NCBI GenBank assembly: GCA_020073265.1
Contig: JAIQFN010000038.1
Location: 1-58,171, forward strand
DNA: 58,171 nt
Origin: Terriglobia bacterium
GTDB taxonomy: Bacteria; Acidobacteriota; Terriglobia; Bryobacterales; Bryobacteraceae
Direction: 5' to 3'
This document shows positions 1 to 8,384 of this stretch, in pieces (the first letter of the stretch is position 1; the number at the start of each line of letters is the position of its first letter). The position numbers and the translations under genes were made by a program. The notes under the pieces are model-generated. The model was not told the DNA's origin. It saw only the letters and a list, made by a program, of their open reading frames with translations, and did no database searches.

Positions 1-120
1 CACCCAGGCATACAGCTCTTGCCGATGGCTGGCTTGAAAACGCAGCTCCGAACTGCCTTCCAGAAATGCCCGGATCTGCTCCAGGCTCAATCGTTGTCCT
101 TCTAGCACGCTGATCTTCAA
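1..120 (-). CDS. Transposase/integrase-type protein, N-terminal fragment cut by window edge
   Basis: The minus strand is open from a TTG at 120 (or a GTG at 108) to the left edge, giving 40 residues. The reading LSLEQIRAFLEG followed by ELRFQ and ELYAWV resembles the N-terminal helical part of integrase-core transposases that are common in soil bacteria. The other minus frame here is also open but reads as low-complexity, Arg-rich sequence. Only the start is visible, so catalytic residues cannot be checked. The direct repeat at 143-200 just upstream would fit the end of an insertion sequence. The family assignment is an inference from a short stretch. Confidence 0.45.
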   Translation of the reverse strand, partial: MKISVLEGQRLSLEQIRAFLEGSSELRFQASHRQELYAWV

Positions 121-142
121 TCCCCAGCATGCGCAATCGCCC

Positions 143-200
143 CTTCAGGCTCATCTTGTGTGAGAAACCGATTCCCGCTTCAGGCTCATCTTGCATGAGA
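143..200. repeat. Direct repeat, two 23-bp copies 35 bp apart
   Basis: Positions 143-165 and 178-200 match at 21 of 23 bases; both begin CTTCAGGCTCATCTTG and differ only at the next two bases. They lie between the truncated transposase (minus) and the glycosyltransferase (plus), so they may be sub-terminal repeats of the element that carries the transposase. Confidence 0.6.
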
Positions 201-234
201 TAAGACTCCGGGTGAAACTGGCGGCCGCGGGGGT

Positions 235-240
235 TACAAT
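235..240 (+). promoter_or_regulatory. Possible -10 box (TACAAT) for the GT2 gene
   Basis: TACAAT lies 10 bases before the GTG at 251, so transcription would begin almost at the start codon. No convincing -35 box was seen at 16-18 bp spacing. GGTGG at 242-246 could serve as a weak ribosome binding site if the transcript starts further upstream. Confidence 0.3.
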
Positions 241-250
241 CGGTGGTTGC

Positions 251-1237
251 GTGTCTGAAGTCCAAGCCCGTCACTTCGAGGAACGGCTGAAGCGGGATGC
301 TCCCGGGAGCGGCGTCGCGGTTCTGATCCCCTGTTACAACGAGGAACTGACCGTGGGCGGCGTGGTCCGGCAGTTTCGCGCGGCCTTGCCCGGCGCCGAG
401 ATCTACGTGTTCGACAACAACTCCTCGGATCGCACGGCGGAGGAAGCGCGCAACGCCGGGGCGGGCGTGTTCTTCGAGCGGCGGCAGGGCAAAGGCTACG
501 TGGTGCAGTCGATGTTCCGCAAGATCAAGGCGGACATTTACGTGATCGTGGACGGCGACGGGACCTATCCGGCGGACGCGGTGGCGCAACTGATCGAGCC
601 GGTGCGGAGGCAGGAAGCGGACATGGTGATCGGGTCGCGACTGGCCAACTCCGCCAACAGCGAATTCCGCTGGCTGAACCGGCTGGGCAACCGCTTCTTC
701 CTGGTGCTGTTGCAGTTCATCTTCGGAGTACGGTTGACGGATCTGTTGTCGGGATATCGCTGCTTCAGCCGGCGGCTGGTGCGGGGGCTGCCGCTGTTCG
801 GCGGCGGTTTTGAAACCGAAGCGGAGATGACCATCAAGGCGCTGCAGCGCGGATTCACGATCATCGAGGCTCCGGTGAGTCTGGGCGCGCGGCCGAAGGG
901 CAGCCGCTCCAAGATCCGCCTGGTTCAGGACGGCTTCGTGATTCTCAACTGCATGCTGGTGCTGTTGCGGGATTACAAGCCGCTGACGTTCTTCGGCGGC
1001 GCCGGCGCGACGCTGTTGATCGCGGGCGCGGTTCCGGCGGTGCTGGCGGGGATCCAGTTCTCGCAGACCGGGTCGCTGCCGGTGCTGATGGTTCTGACCG
1101 CGGCCACGTTGCTGGGTGCGGGATCGGCCGCGCTGACGGTGGGGCTGGTGCTGCACTCCATCACGCGGCGGTTTCAGGAACTGGACCATCAGATCCAGAC
1201 GCTGGCCGACGACATTCGGTCTGACGAAGCGCGGTAG
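251..1237 (+). CDS. Family 2 glycosyltransferase with C-terminal membrane helices
   Basis: A 328-residue GT-A type glycosyltransferase, probably moving a sugar from a nucleotide- or polyprenyl-activated donor to a lipid or glycan at the inner membrane. The N-terminal domain has the family's VLIPCYNEE opening, then DNNSSDRT, and the metal-binding motif read as VDGDGTYP. The C-terminal 100 residues hold two hydrophobic segments with a short loop, as in DPM1/GtrB-like enzymes. The frame stays open back to an ATG at 191, but those 20 codons overlap the upstream repeat and read poorly, so the GTG at 251 is preferred. An SDR gene follows after 12 bp, so the two may be co-transcribed. The acceptor cannot be told. 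Confidence 0.8.
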   Translation: MSEVQARHFEERLKRDAPGSGVAVLIPCYNEELTVGGVVRQFRAALPGAEIYVFDNNSSDRTAEEARNAGAGVFFERRQGKGYVVQSMFRKIKADIYVIVDGDGTYPADAVAQLIEPVRRQEADMVIGSRLANSANSEFRWLNRLGNRFFLVLLQFIFGVRLTDLLSGYRCFSRRLVRGLPLFGGGFETEAEMTIKALQRGFTIIEAPVSLGARPKGSRSKIRLVQDGFVILNCMLVLLRDYKPLTFFGGAGATLLIAGAVPAVLAGIQFSQTGSLPVLMVLTAATLLGAGSAALTVGLVLHSITRRFQELDHQIQTLADDIRSDEAR

Positions 1238-1249
1238 GATAGACCTTCT

Positions 1250-2017
1250 ATGGACATATCCGGCAAAGTAGCGTTGATCACGGGCGGGGCGTCGGGATTG
1301 GGCGCGGCGACCGCGAGAATGATCGCCGCGGCGGGCGGGCGCGTCGCGATCCTCGACTTGAACGAGCAACTGGGGCAGGCGCTGAAAGCCGAGCTGGGCG
1401 ACGCCGCGCGATACGTGCGCGCCGACGTCAGCCTGGCGGGCGAGGCCGAGCAGGCGGTGAAGGCCGCGGTGGCGGCATTCGGGGCGCTGCACATCTGCGT
1501 GAACTGCGCGGGCATCGGCTCGCCGCAGAGGATCATCACCAAGGAAGGCCCGGCGGATCTCGAGAAGTTCAGCAAGGTGATCCGGGTGAACCTGATCGGC
1601 ACCTTCAACGTGGCGCGGCTGGCGGCCTGGGCGATCTCGCGGAATCAGCCGGGGACGGACGGCGAGCGCGGCGTGATCATCAACACGGCGTCGGTGGCGG
1701 CCTTCGACGGGCAGATCGGGCAGGCGGCCTACTCGGCTTCAAAGGGCGGCATCGTGGCGTTGACCCTGCCGCTGGCGCGGGATCTTTCGGCCATGGGGAT
1801 ACGAGTGATGACCATCGCGCCGGGCTTGTTTGACACGCCGCTGCTGGCGCAGTTGCCGGAGGACGTGAAAGCGTCACTCGGGGCGATGGTGCCGTTCCCG
1901 AAGCGCTTGGGGAAGCCCGCGGAATACGCGCTGCTGGCCAAGCAGATCATCGAAAATCCGATGCTGAATGGCGAAGTGATCCGTCTGGACGGAGCAATCC
2001 GGATGGCGCCGAAGTAG
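1250..2017 (+). CDS. SDR oxidoreductase, 3-hydroxyacyl-CoA dehydrogenase type-2-like
   Basis: A 255-residue classical short-chain dehydrogenase. The Rossmann motif TGGASGLG is at residues 11-18, an NCAG variant of NNAG near residue 84, and the catalytic pair YSASK at about 161-165. The long [17 protein letters not shown] stretch before the active Tyr and the C-terminal [11 protein letters not shown] are typical of the type-2 3-hydroxyacyl-CoA dehydrogenase/17-beta-HSD10 group, which oxidises 3-hydroxyacyl-CoA with NAD in beta-oxidation. It is cytoplasmic with no signal. The start at 1250 matches the family N-terminus. The substrate is inferred from resemblance only. Confidence 0.85.
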   Translation: MDISGKVALITGGASGLGAATARMIAAAGGRVAILDLNEQLGQALKAELGDAARYVRADVSLAGEAEQAVKAAVAAFGALHICVNCAGIGSPQRIITKEGPADLEKFSKVIRVNLIGTFNVARLAAWAISRNQPGTDGERGVIINTASVAAFDGQIGQAAYSASKGGIVALTLPLARDLSAMGIRVMTIAPGLFDTPLLAQLPEDVKASLGAMVPFPKRLGKPAEYALLAKQIIENPMLNGEVIRLDGAIRMAPK

Positions 2018-2040
2018 TCGAGCGTTAGCGCGCGCCTGCT

Positions 2041-2418
2041 CTAGGTGGAGCGCTTGGCGGTGAACTCCAGGTTCATCTCGGCGCCGCCGTTCATCTTGAT
2101 GCTGAGCTGGTCGTCGCCCTTCAGCGTACCGGAGCACTTGAACACCAGCGGAGTGCCGCCGGCATCCACGTTCAAGACAAACTCGAGAGTCTCACCGGTC
2201 ATTTTCCCGTCGGTGATCTCGATGTCGCCGGTGGGACCGGTGACGGTGCCCGTTACCTTGTCGCCGTCGACCTTGAAGCTGAGCGTCAGAGAGATGGCGG
2301 AGCCGTCGGGTGTGCTGACATCGCCAACCCATTTTCCGTCCACGCCGGCGGCGAAGGTGGTCGCGGCCAGCAGCATGAGGACACCGATCAGTAGAGATGC
2401 GCGTTTCAGAGACTTCAT
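2041..2418 (-). CDS. Small secreted beta-rich protein, unknown function
   Basis: 125 residues with a clear signal peptide (basic start, a run of Leu/Ala, then TTFAAG). The mature part begins DGKWVGDVSTPDG and alternates short polar and hydrophobic stretches with many Gly and Thr, as in lipocalin-like or single-sheet beta proteins. The motif LSFKVDGDKVTGTVTGP is of a kind seen in small acidobacterial secreted proteins of no known role. It ends convergently 23 bp from the SDR gene. AGGAG lies a few bases before its ATG. No catalytic motif was found. Confidence 0.75.
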   Translation of the reverse strand: MKSLKRASLLIGVLMLLAATTFAAGVDGKWVGDVSTPDGSAISLTLSFKVDGDKVTGTVTGPTGDIEITDGKMTGETLEFVLNVDAGGTPLVFKCSGTLKGDDQLSIKMNGGAEMNLEFTAKRST

Positions 2419-2479
2419 TAGAGGATACTCCTTCAGCAGTGTTGCAGTATTGAGGTCATGATAGCACGGCTGTCTCGGG

Positions 2480-2965
2480 TCACGGCAGGCGCTCGAGGGT
2501 GAGGCGGCGCGTCAGGCGTTCCGAACCACTGCGGATGGAATTGGGGGTGGTGCCGAAGATCAGCTTGCCGTTCTCGAAGTGGAAGATGCGGTGCTGGTCG
2601 GTGCCGACATAGTCCGGGCGCCAGGCGGCTTCGACCTTGAACGCCACGCTGCCGTCGGCTTCGTTGATGGTGACCGGGCCGGCGTAGGCGATGTAGGAAC
2701 TGAGCAGCATGGCCTTCATCTGGTCGGCCAGCGGCTTGTCGGGCGAGAAGGCGGGGACGTCGCCGGACATGATCTGCAGGTACAGCCAGCCGTCGCGCAC
2801 CACGATGGAGCCGACGGGGTGCTCGCCCCAGGGACGGCGCACCACTTCGCCGTTGTCGCGGACGTCTTCGGCGGCGAGCAGTTTCCAGCGGCCCGGGAGG
2901 TTGTCGGCAAAGGTCGCGGGGGCGAGGGCGAGGGCGAGCAGGAGCGGGAGGGTGAGTGAGCGCAT
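2480..2965 (-). CDS. Secreted lipocalin-like domain protein
   Basis: 161 residues from the ATG at 2965. The frame extends upstream to 3052, but MRSLTLPLLLALALAP is an obvious signal peptide, so the downstream start is chosen. The mature protein opens LPGRWKLLAAEDVRDNGEV and contains the pattern GSIVVRDGWLYLQIMSGD, typical of the lipocalin-like (Lipocalin_5) domain: a W near the start, then a Gly-rich strand with Y and Q. Later residues (VTINEADGSVAFKVEA, then the HRIFHFENGKL strand) complete a small barrel. It is probably periplasmic and binds a small hydrophobic ligand, but no ligand can be named. It is divergent from the aldo/keto reductase gene. Confidence 0.75.
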   Translation of the reverse strand: MRSLTLPLLLALALAPATFADNLPGRWKLLAAEDVRDNGEVVRRPWGEHPVGSIVVRDGWLYLQIMSGDVPAFSPDKPLADQMKAMLLSSYIAYAGPVTINEADGSVAFKVEAAWRPDYVGTDQHRIFHFENGKLIFGTTPNSIRSGSERLTRRLTLERLP

Positions 2966-3026
2966 GGGTCGAATCGTAGCAGAGTGGGTGGAGCTGCCGC
3001 TCCGCGGCGGCGGACATCTTTCACGG

Positions 3027-3071
3027 CGTCCCCAGGAGTGGGGACGCGGCACGCACGAGTGCGTGCGCCAC
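3027..3071 (+). repeat. Family-1 paired-hairpin palindromic repeat, copy A
   Basis: Two adjacent hairpins. Hairpin 1 has an 8-bp stem whose 5' arm is CGTCCCCA, with loop GGAG. Hairpin 2 has a 7-bp stem (5' arm GCACGCA) with loop CGAG. The unit ends GCCAC. It lies between the divergent lipocalin-like and aldo/keto reductase genes. Related copies are at 4162, 15588, 18809, 50246 and 54001. Confidence 0.85.
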
Positions 3072-3087
3072 GGGTAGAATAGAGATC

Positions 3088-4143
3088 GTGCAATATCAAC
3101 AACTGGGCAACACCGGAGTGTTTGTTTCGCGCCTGTGTTTGGGCGCCATGACGTTTGGAGGCAAGGGCGGCATCTTCGAGGTGATCGGCGGGCTGCCGCA
3201 GGACGAAGTGGACAAGCTGGTGGGCGATTCGCTCGAGGCCGGCGTCAACTTCATCGATACCGCGAATGTCTACTCGTACGGCGAATCGGAGACCATGACC
3301 GGCAAGGCGCTGGGCGCGAAGCGCAAGGACGTGGTGATAGCGACCAAGGTCTTCGGCCGGATGGGCAAGGGCGCCAACGAAGTGGGGTTGTCGCGGCTGC
3401 ACATCATGCAATCGGTGGAAGCGAGCCTGAAGAGGCTGAACACCGATTACATCGACCTGTACCAGATCCACGGGTTCGACTCGGTGACTCCGCTCGAAGA
3501 GACGCTGGGCGCGCTCAACGACCTGGTGCGGCAGGGCAAGGTGCGATACATCGGCTGTTCGAACCTGACGGCCTGGCACGTCATGAAGGCGCTGGGGATC
3601 TCGGCGCAGCAGCATCTGGAGAAGTTCATCACGTTGCAAGCCTACTACGCGCTGGTGGGGCGCGAGCTGGAGCGCGAGATCGTGCCGATGCTGCTGGATC
3701 AGAAAGTGGGATTGCTGGTGTGGAGTCCGCTGGCCGGCGGCTTTTTGTCGGGCAAGTTCACGCGAGCGGGGTCGGCTGACAACGCGGCGCGGCGGAGCAA
3801 GTTCAGCTTCCCGCCGGTGAACCTGGAGAAGGGCTACGACATCATCGACGCGATGCAGGCGGTGGCGCAACGCCGCAACGCGACGGTGGCGCAGGTGGCG
3901 CTGGCGTGGCTGCTGTATCAGCCGGCGGTGAGCAGCGTGATCATCGGCGCGAGATCGGTGGCGCAGTTGAAGGACAACCTGGCCTCGGTGGACGTGAAGC
4001 TGGAGGCCGAGGATCTGAAGCAGCTTGACGAAGTGAGCAAGCTGGCGCCGGAGTATCCGGGCTGGATGTTCGGCACGCAGGGGTCGGACCGGCGGCCGGG
4101 GCAGGTGCGGGACTGGTCGAGGTTCGTAGCGGCGGCGAAGTAG
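3088..4143 (+). CDS. Aldo/keto reductase
   Basis: 351 residues, NAD(P)H-dependent carbonyl reductase of the AKR barrel fold, cytoplasmic. The N-terminus MQYQQLGNTGVFVSRLCLG is typical. The catalytic tetrad can be read: Asp in FIDTANVYSYG, the Tyr in the same motif, Lys in VIATKVFG and His in LYQIHGFD. The cofactor-binding tail SVIIGARSVAQLKDNL is present. Its sequence is closest to the YajO/YghZ-like branch that reduces aldehydes. The start is a GTG at 3088, 17 bp after repeat copy A. The physiological substrate is unknown. Confidence 0.88.
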   Translation: MQYQQLGNTGVFVSRLCLGAMTFGGKGGIFEVIGGLPQDEVDKLVGDSLEAGVNFIDTANVYSYGESETMTGKALGAKRKDVVIATKVFGRMGKGANEVGLSRLHIMQSVEASLKRLNTDYIDLYQIHGFDSVTPLEETLGALNDLVRQGKVRYIGCSNLTAWHVMKALGISAQQHLEKFITLQAYYALVGRELEREIVPMLLDQKVGLLVWSPLAGGFLSGKFTRAGSADNAARRSKFSFPPVNLEKGYDIIDAMQAVAQRRNATVAQVALAWLLYQPAVSSVIIGARSVAQLKDNLASVDVKLEAEDLKQLDEVSKLAPEYPGWMFGTQGSDRRPGQVRDWSRFVAAAK

Positions 4144-4161
4144 GCTCACCGAAACAACCTA

Positions 4162-4207
4162 GCGTTCACACGAGTGTGAACGCGGCACGCAGGAGTGCGT
4201 GCGCCAC
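4162..4207 (+). repeat. Family-1 paired-hairpin palindromic repeat, copy B
   Basis: Hairpin 1 has a 9-bp stem with 5' arm GCGTTCACA and loop CGAG. Hairpin 2 has 5' arm GCACGCA and loop GGAG. The unit ends GCCAC. It fills the space between the convergent aldo/keto reductase and tannase genes, where it could also act as a bidirectional terminator or mRNA 3' end, though no T-run follows. Confidence 0.85.
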
Positions 4208-4208
4208 G

Positions 4209-5807
4209 TCAGCGCGCACACGTAAAATTGGCGGCGTCGTTGGGGTCGCCCGTGCCCTTGTAGCGGGCTACCTGCGGGTAGGCGCAGAGCGGGCGCTGGA
4301 GGGCTACGCCTTTGGATGGCGTACCGTCCACGTATTTCGTTCCGATGATTTTGTCTGGGGGCGTGCCTTTCTCGACCCAGCGCAGGATGGCGCTGGTGAT
4401 GTCGTGATCGGCGTCCATCTGCGCGGCGGGCGCGGGTTGGGAAGTGCCGAACGCGATGGGGCCGGGGCCGCCGGCGCAGTGATACAGGCCCGGGACCAGG
4501 AACGCGCGGAAGAATCCCTGGGTGCGCTCAAGGCCTTTCTGCGCGGCCACGACGCTATCGTAATAATCCACGCCGTTCTGCGCTGGGATCAACGGATCGG
4601 CTGCGCCGTGATAGTAAATCATCTTGTGGCCGAGCTTGCGGAACTCTTCCAGGTTGGCGTCGGTGGCGTTGGTGACGGGCGCGAGTTTTTCGTCGGCGAG
4701 CGCGAGGTCCTTATCGAAGTCGAAGCTGCGGAACTTCCATTCGGGATTGTTAAACAGCGCGTAGCTCATGAAATCGTTGGAACTGACGCCTGAGGTGGCG
4801 CTGCGATTGATGACGGCTCCGCCGCCGCGTCCGCCCCAGCCAACTTCGCCGCCCGGATACAGGCCGGGATAAACCTTCTTGCCGGTGCGGGGATTCACGG
4901 GTCCACTGTAGATTTTCCGGACGGCTTCAACCTGCGCGGCGGTGAGGCAATCGGCAGCGTCGGCGCCCTTGCATTGAAGCTTGCGCGGATCGAAATGGCA
5001 GCGCGCGGGATCGCTGACCAGGCCATCGGTGGCGCCGTCGAGTGCGTCGCAGGCGGCCAGGCTGGCGCTTTGGAGAAGCTGCAACTTTTCCGCGGGCAAA
5101 TTCGTTTCGGGCGTGCCGGTGACCACGCCGATCCAGACTTCGCTGGCCATCTGATGGGTCCAGAAGTTGGCGGCGTCGCCGGCGATGATGCCGTCGAAAT
5201 CGGCGGGGAAGCGCTGGGCTTCCATGAGACCCTGCTTGCCGCCGGTGGAGCATCCGCTGTAGTAGGCGTAGTTGGCCTTGCGGCCGTAGTAGACGTCGAT
5301 GAGCGACTTGGCGTCGACGGTGGTGAGGTGCAGGCCGCGATAGCTGTAGTCGATGAGGCGCTCGCGATCCTGTAGCCAGGTGCGAGGCTCGGTGGCGGTG
5401 TGTCCGGTGTCGGTGGAGGCGCTGGCGAAACCATTGCGAAGCGCGGCGGCCATGGGCGCATAGCTGATGGTGCCGGCGAGTCCGCCGTTGCCGACCGTTT
5501 CGAGCCGGCCGTTCCAGTTGGACACGGGCATCCAGACTTCGAAGTGGATGGCGGAGGTAGCGGCGGGCTTAAGGATGCCGTGCACTTCGCAGAAGGCGGG
5601 GAGATTTTCGATGGCCCGCGCATTTCCGCGAGCAGCGGGCGGAGTGAAGGCGCCGTCGGAAACAGTCTTGGCGAGAGTGATGCTGGTGTCGGGCAGCGTG
5701 AGATTGGCGAGAGCTTCGCAGTTGGGTGCGGCTTCGGCGCACATGGCCAACGACAAAGCGATCAGCGTCAGGGCTGCGGCCGGCAGATTCGTGGCAAGGC
5801 GCGTCAT
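4209..5807 (-). CDS. Secreted tannase/feruloyl esterase family protein
   Basis: 532 residues. The ATG at 5807 is chosen because GGAGGAGAAG precedes it and a signal peptide follows (ending MCAEAAPNCEA). The nucleophile motif GCSTGGKQG is present and is followed by FDGIIAGDAANFW. The acid/base residues are readable as Asp in GAADPLIP and His in YHCAGG. The neighbouring Cys of CSTGG and HCAG can form the disulfide that joins Ser and His in this family. Such enzymes cleave gallate or hydroxycinnamate esters of plant polyphenols in the periplasm or outside the cell. Several extra Cys pairs are likely disulfides. Confidence 0.85.
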   Translation of the reverse strand: MTRLATNLPAAALTLIALSLAMCAEAAPNCEALANLTLPDTSITLAKTVSDGAFTPPAARGNARAIENLPAFCEVHGILKPAATSAIHFEVWMPVSNWNGRLETVGNGGLAGTISYAPMAAALRNGFASASTDTGHTATEPRTWLQDRERLIDYSYRGLHLTTVDAKSLIDVYYGRKANYAYYSGCSTGGKQGLMEAQRFPADFDGIIAGDAANFWTHQMASEVWIGVVTGTPETNLPAEKLQLLQSASLAACDALDGATDGLVSDPARCHFDPRKLQCKGADAADCLTAAQVEAVRKIYSGPVNPRTGKKVYPGLYPGGEVGWGGRGGGAVINRSATSGVSSNDFMSYALFNNPEWKFRSFDFDKDLALADEKLAPVTNATDANLEEFRKLGHKMIYYHGAADPLIPAQNGVDYYDSVVAAQKGLERTQGFFRAFLVPGLYHCAGGPGPIAFGTSQPAPAAQMDADHDITSAILRWVEKGTPPDKIIGTKYVDGTPSKGVALQRPLCAYPQVARYKGTGDPNDAANFTCAR

Positions 5808-6127
5808 GAGGTCTTCTCCTCCGTAAAAGGTACTGGGATTTATTTTAGCCGTTGCCGCGGCACGTGACTGAATACCCTTTCTGGAGTGTCCAATTTCGGG
5901 ATTGGCTTTGTTTTGTAATTTCACTTTTCCGCCCGGCGGCGAGCCGTTGGAACGCGCTCGCGAGGCGCTGCGCTTCGGCTCGATACTAGCACGGCGGGTT
6001 TTGGGTTTCGGCGGGCGGAGTTGGCAAGTTGTTGGCAATTGGGAAGAACTGGGGATTTGAAGTTTTGTGAATGCGCCTGCGTGAACTTGGGTTAGACTGA
6101 TTGCCAATCGGGAGAAAAAAACGATCT
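5808..6127. other. Intergenic region between the divergent tannase and MFS/spermidine-synthase genes
   Basis: No convincing gene in about 320 bases. The minus strand has TAAAAT near 5840 upstream of the tannase ribosome binding site, a possible -10 box. The plus strand has TAGACT at 6093-6098, about 30 bases before the preferred GTG of the next gene. Frames that stay open here are Arg/Ser/Pro-rich shadows. Confidence 0.4.
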
Positions 6128-8326
6128 GTGTTCAATTGGCTCTACCTCCTGTTCTTTCTCTCCGGTTTTCCAGCCCTCATTTACCAGATCGTTTGGCAGC
6201 GCACTCTGTTCACGATCTATGGCGTCAATGTCGAGTCGGTCACGATAGTAGTCAGCGCGTTCATGCTGGGTCTCGGCATAGGCAGTCTGGCCGGCGGCCG
6301 CATTTCGAAGTCTCCCTCTGTGTCCCGGCTGCTATTGTTCGGCGCCATCGAATTGGGAATTGCCGCTTACGGTGTGGGGGCATTGCCGTTGTTCCAAGCG
6401 GTGGCCCGTTTCTCGGCGGGAGCACCGCTGCTCGAAACCGGATTGCTGTCATTCGCGCTCGTTCTGGTGCCCACGGTTCTGATGGGCGCGACCCTGCCGC
6501 TCCTGGTGGCGGAACTGGTGAGACTTTCACGCCATGTCGGCCGCTCGGTGGGGATACTCTACTTCGTGAACACGCTCGGCTCGGCGGTGGCGTGTTTCGT
6601 AGCGGCGAAGGTGACCATGCCGGTCCTCGGGATGTCTCGCTCGGTCGCGGTGGCCGCTGCGCTGAATGTCCTGGTGGGATCGTCCGTGCTGATCCTGCAC
6701 TTCCGATGGCGAGGAAGTCTTGCGGCCGAGGAACCTCGACCAGCGTCGAGCTCAAATCTCGCCGCCATGTTCCCGTTCCCCATCGCGCTAACGCTCGTGG
6801 GGCTGGCGGGATTCATCTCGCTGGGCTATGAAATTGTCTGGTACCGGATCTATTCGTTCGCCAGCGGCGGCCCCGCGCAATGTTTCGCCTACGTGTTGGG
6901 CGCTTTTCTGGCGGGCGTCGCGTTCGGGTCCCTGCTGAGCCGAACTTTGTGCAGCCGCGCATCCTCAAGCGCAACCCGGCTGCAGTGTTCCATCTCGCTG
7001 CTGGTGCTGTTGGCGAGCCTGCTCGGATTCGTGGTTGTGCCGCTAACGGCGCTGGCCGTTCGCCACATCAGTTTCCTATGGACCCTCCCCATGGTGGCGG
7101 TCACCGCAAGCATGTTGGGCGCCACCTTCCCGCTGATGTGCCACATATCGGTTCGCCCGAATTCCGACGCAGGCGCCGGCCTCAGCTACCTGTATCTGAG
7201 CAACATCATCGGATCGGCCGCGGGAGCCTGGGTAGTTGGCTTCGTTCTGCTGGACTTGTGGTCGATACGTTGGATCTCGGTATTCCTAGCGCTGGCCGGC
7301 GTGTTGCTAGCGCTGCTGACGGTTGCCGCTTCCAGCCTGCCGGCAATGCGAAAAGGAGTCGCCGCTGCCAGCGCAGCGGTGGTGATCGCCGCTGTGGTGA
7401 TCTCCTCCGGCCCGCTCTTCGCTACGGTCTATGGACAGATGCAATACCAGGCGGAATGGGGGCAACCCGGAACGCAATTGACCGACATCATAGAGACCCG
7501 CGGTGGCGTCGTCACGGTGGATGAGGATGCCGCGATCTTCGGCGGCGGCGTGTTCGACGGTTGGGTCAGCACCGACATACACGAGACTGATACGGTGATC
7601 AAACCGCTGTCTCTCAGCTTGTTCCACCCCAAGCCGGAGGAAGTACTGATCATCGGGATGTCCGGTGGCGCCTGGTCGGAGATCATCGCCAATCATCCGC
7701 AAGTGAAGAAGGAAGTCATCATCGAGATCAATCCCGGATATGTCCAGGTGGTCCAGCGCTATCCGGCAGTGTCCCCTTTGTTGCGGAATCCCAAGGTGGA
7801 ACTGGTCATTGACGACGGCCGGCGGTGGATGCGGCGCAACCGTCAACGCAAGTTCGACATGATCATCATGGACACCACTTATTACTGGCGCGCGCACGCC
7901 ACCAATCTGCTTTCGGTGGAGTTCCTGGACCTGGTCCGCACAATGCTCAAGCCCGGCGGAATTTTATACTACAACACGACCTTCTCCGCGACGGCGCAGC
8001 GCACCGGCGCCGCTCGCTTTCCCTATGCATTGCGTTTTGGCGGGCTGCTGGCGGTGAGCGACAGCCCCATTCGTATCGACAAGGAACGCTGGCGGAACAT
8101 CTTGCTGAACTACCGGCTGGAGGGCAAGCCGATCTTCGATCCGGCCGTCGCGGAAGACCGGGACATCCTGGCCGGGATTCTGCAAATCGCCGACACGTTG
8201 CCTGGAAACAGTTACAGATCCGAGGGCATGGAGACCCGCGAGAATATTCTCCGCCGCACGCAAGGCAAGATAATTATCACCGACGACAACATGGGAACCG
8301 AATGGGGCGAGTACAACTGGCGGTAA
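6128..8326 (+). CDS. Polytopic membrane protein fused to a spermidine-synthase-like domain
   Basis: 732 residues from the GTG at 6128, which has GGGAGAA upstream; a TTG at 6101 would add nine residues. The first 430 residues form about a dozen hydrophobic helices, opening with FLSGFPALIYQIVWQR, a signature of the acidobacterial/proteobacterial fused MFS/spermidine synthase family. The C-terminal 270 residues form a Rossmann methyltransferase/aminopropyltransferase fold: VLIIGMSGG, then EIINP-like IEINPGYV, IDDGRRWM and MLKPGGILYYNTT. The cytoplasmic domain could transfer an aminopropyl or methyl group, but true polyamine synthesis has not been shown for most of these fusions. It stands alone between a divergent and a convergent gene. 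Confidence 0.75.
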   Translation: MFNWLYLLFFLSGFPALIYQIVWQRTLFTIYGVNVESVTIVVSAFMLGLGIGSLAGGRISKSPSVSRLLLFGAIELGIAAYGVGALPLFQAVARFSAGAPLLETGLLSFALVLVPTVLMGATLPLLVAELVRLSRHVGRSVGILYFVNTLGSAVACFVAAKVTMPVLGMSRSVAVAAALNVLVGSSVLILHFRWRGSLAAEEPRPASSSNLAAMFPFPIALTLVGLAGFISLGYEIVWYRIYSFASGGPAQCFAYVLGAFLAGVAFGSLLSRTLCSRASSSATRLQCSISLLVLLASLLGFVVVPLTALAVRHISFLWTLPMVAVTASMLGATFPLMCHISVRPNSDAGAGLSYLYLSNIIGSAAGAWVVGFVLLDLWSIRWISVFLALAGVLLALLTVAASSLPAMRKGVAAASAAVVIAAVVISSGPLFATVYGQMQYQAEWGQPGTQLTDIIETRGGVVTVDEDAAIFGGGVFDGWVSTDIHETDTVIKPLSLSLFHPKPEEVLIIGMSGGAWSEIIANHPQVKKEVIIEINPGYVQVVQRYPAVSPLLRNPKVELVIDDGRRWMRRNRQRKFDMIIMDTTYYWRAHATNLLSVEFLDLVRTMLKPGGILYYNTTFSATAQRTGAARFPYALRFGGLLAVSDSPIRIDKERWRNILLNYRLEGKPIFDPAVAEDRDILAGILQIADTLPGNSYRSEGMETRENILRRTQGKIIITDDNMGTEWGEYNWR

Positions 8327-8384
8327 ACTCGCCGTTCATTGTTCTTCAAGTCCGAATCATAACGGCGGCCCTGGGCTGCTAAGG

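Noticed and set aside
2716-4149. 477-codon open frame on the minus strand across the aldo/keto reductase
   Set aside because: The aldo/keto reductase has a full catalytic tetrad; the minus frame is Arg/His-rich with no motif.
4162-4207. Repeat copy B as a plain rho-independent terminator
   Set aside because: No T-run follows on either strand, and the same element occurs upstream of genes and inside a gene.
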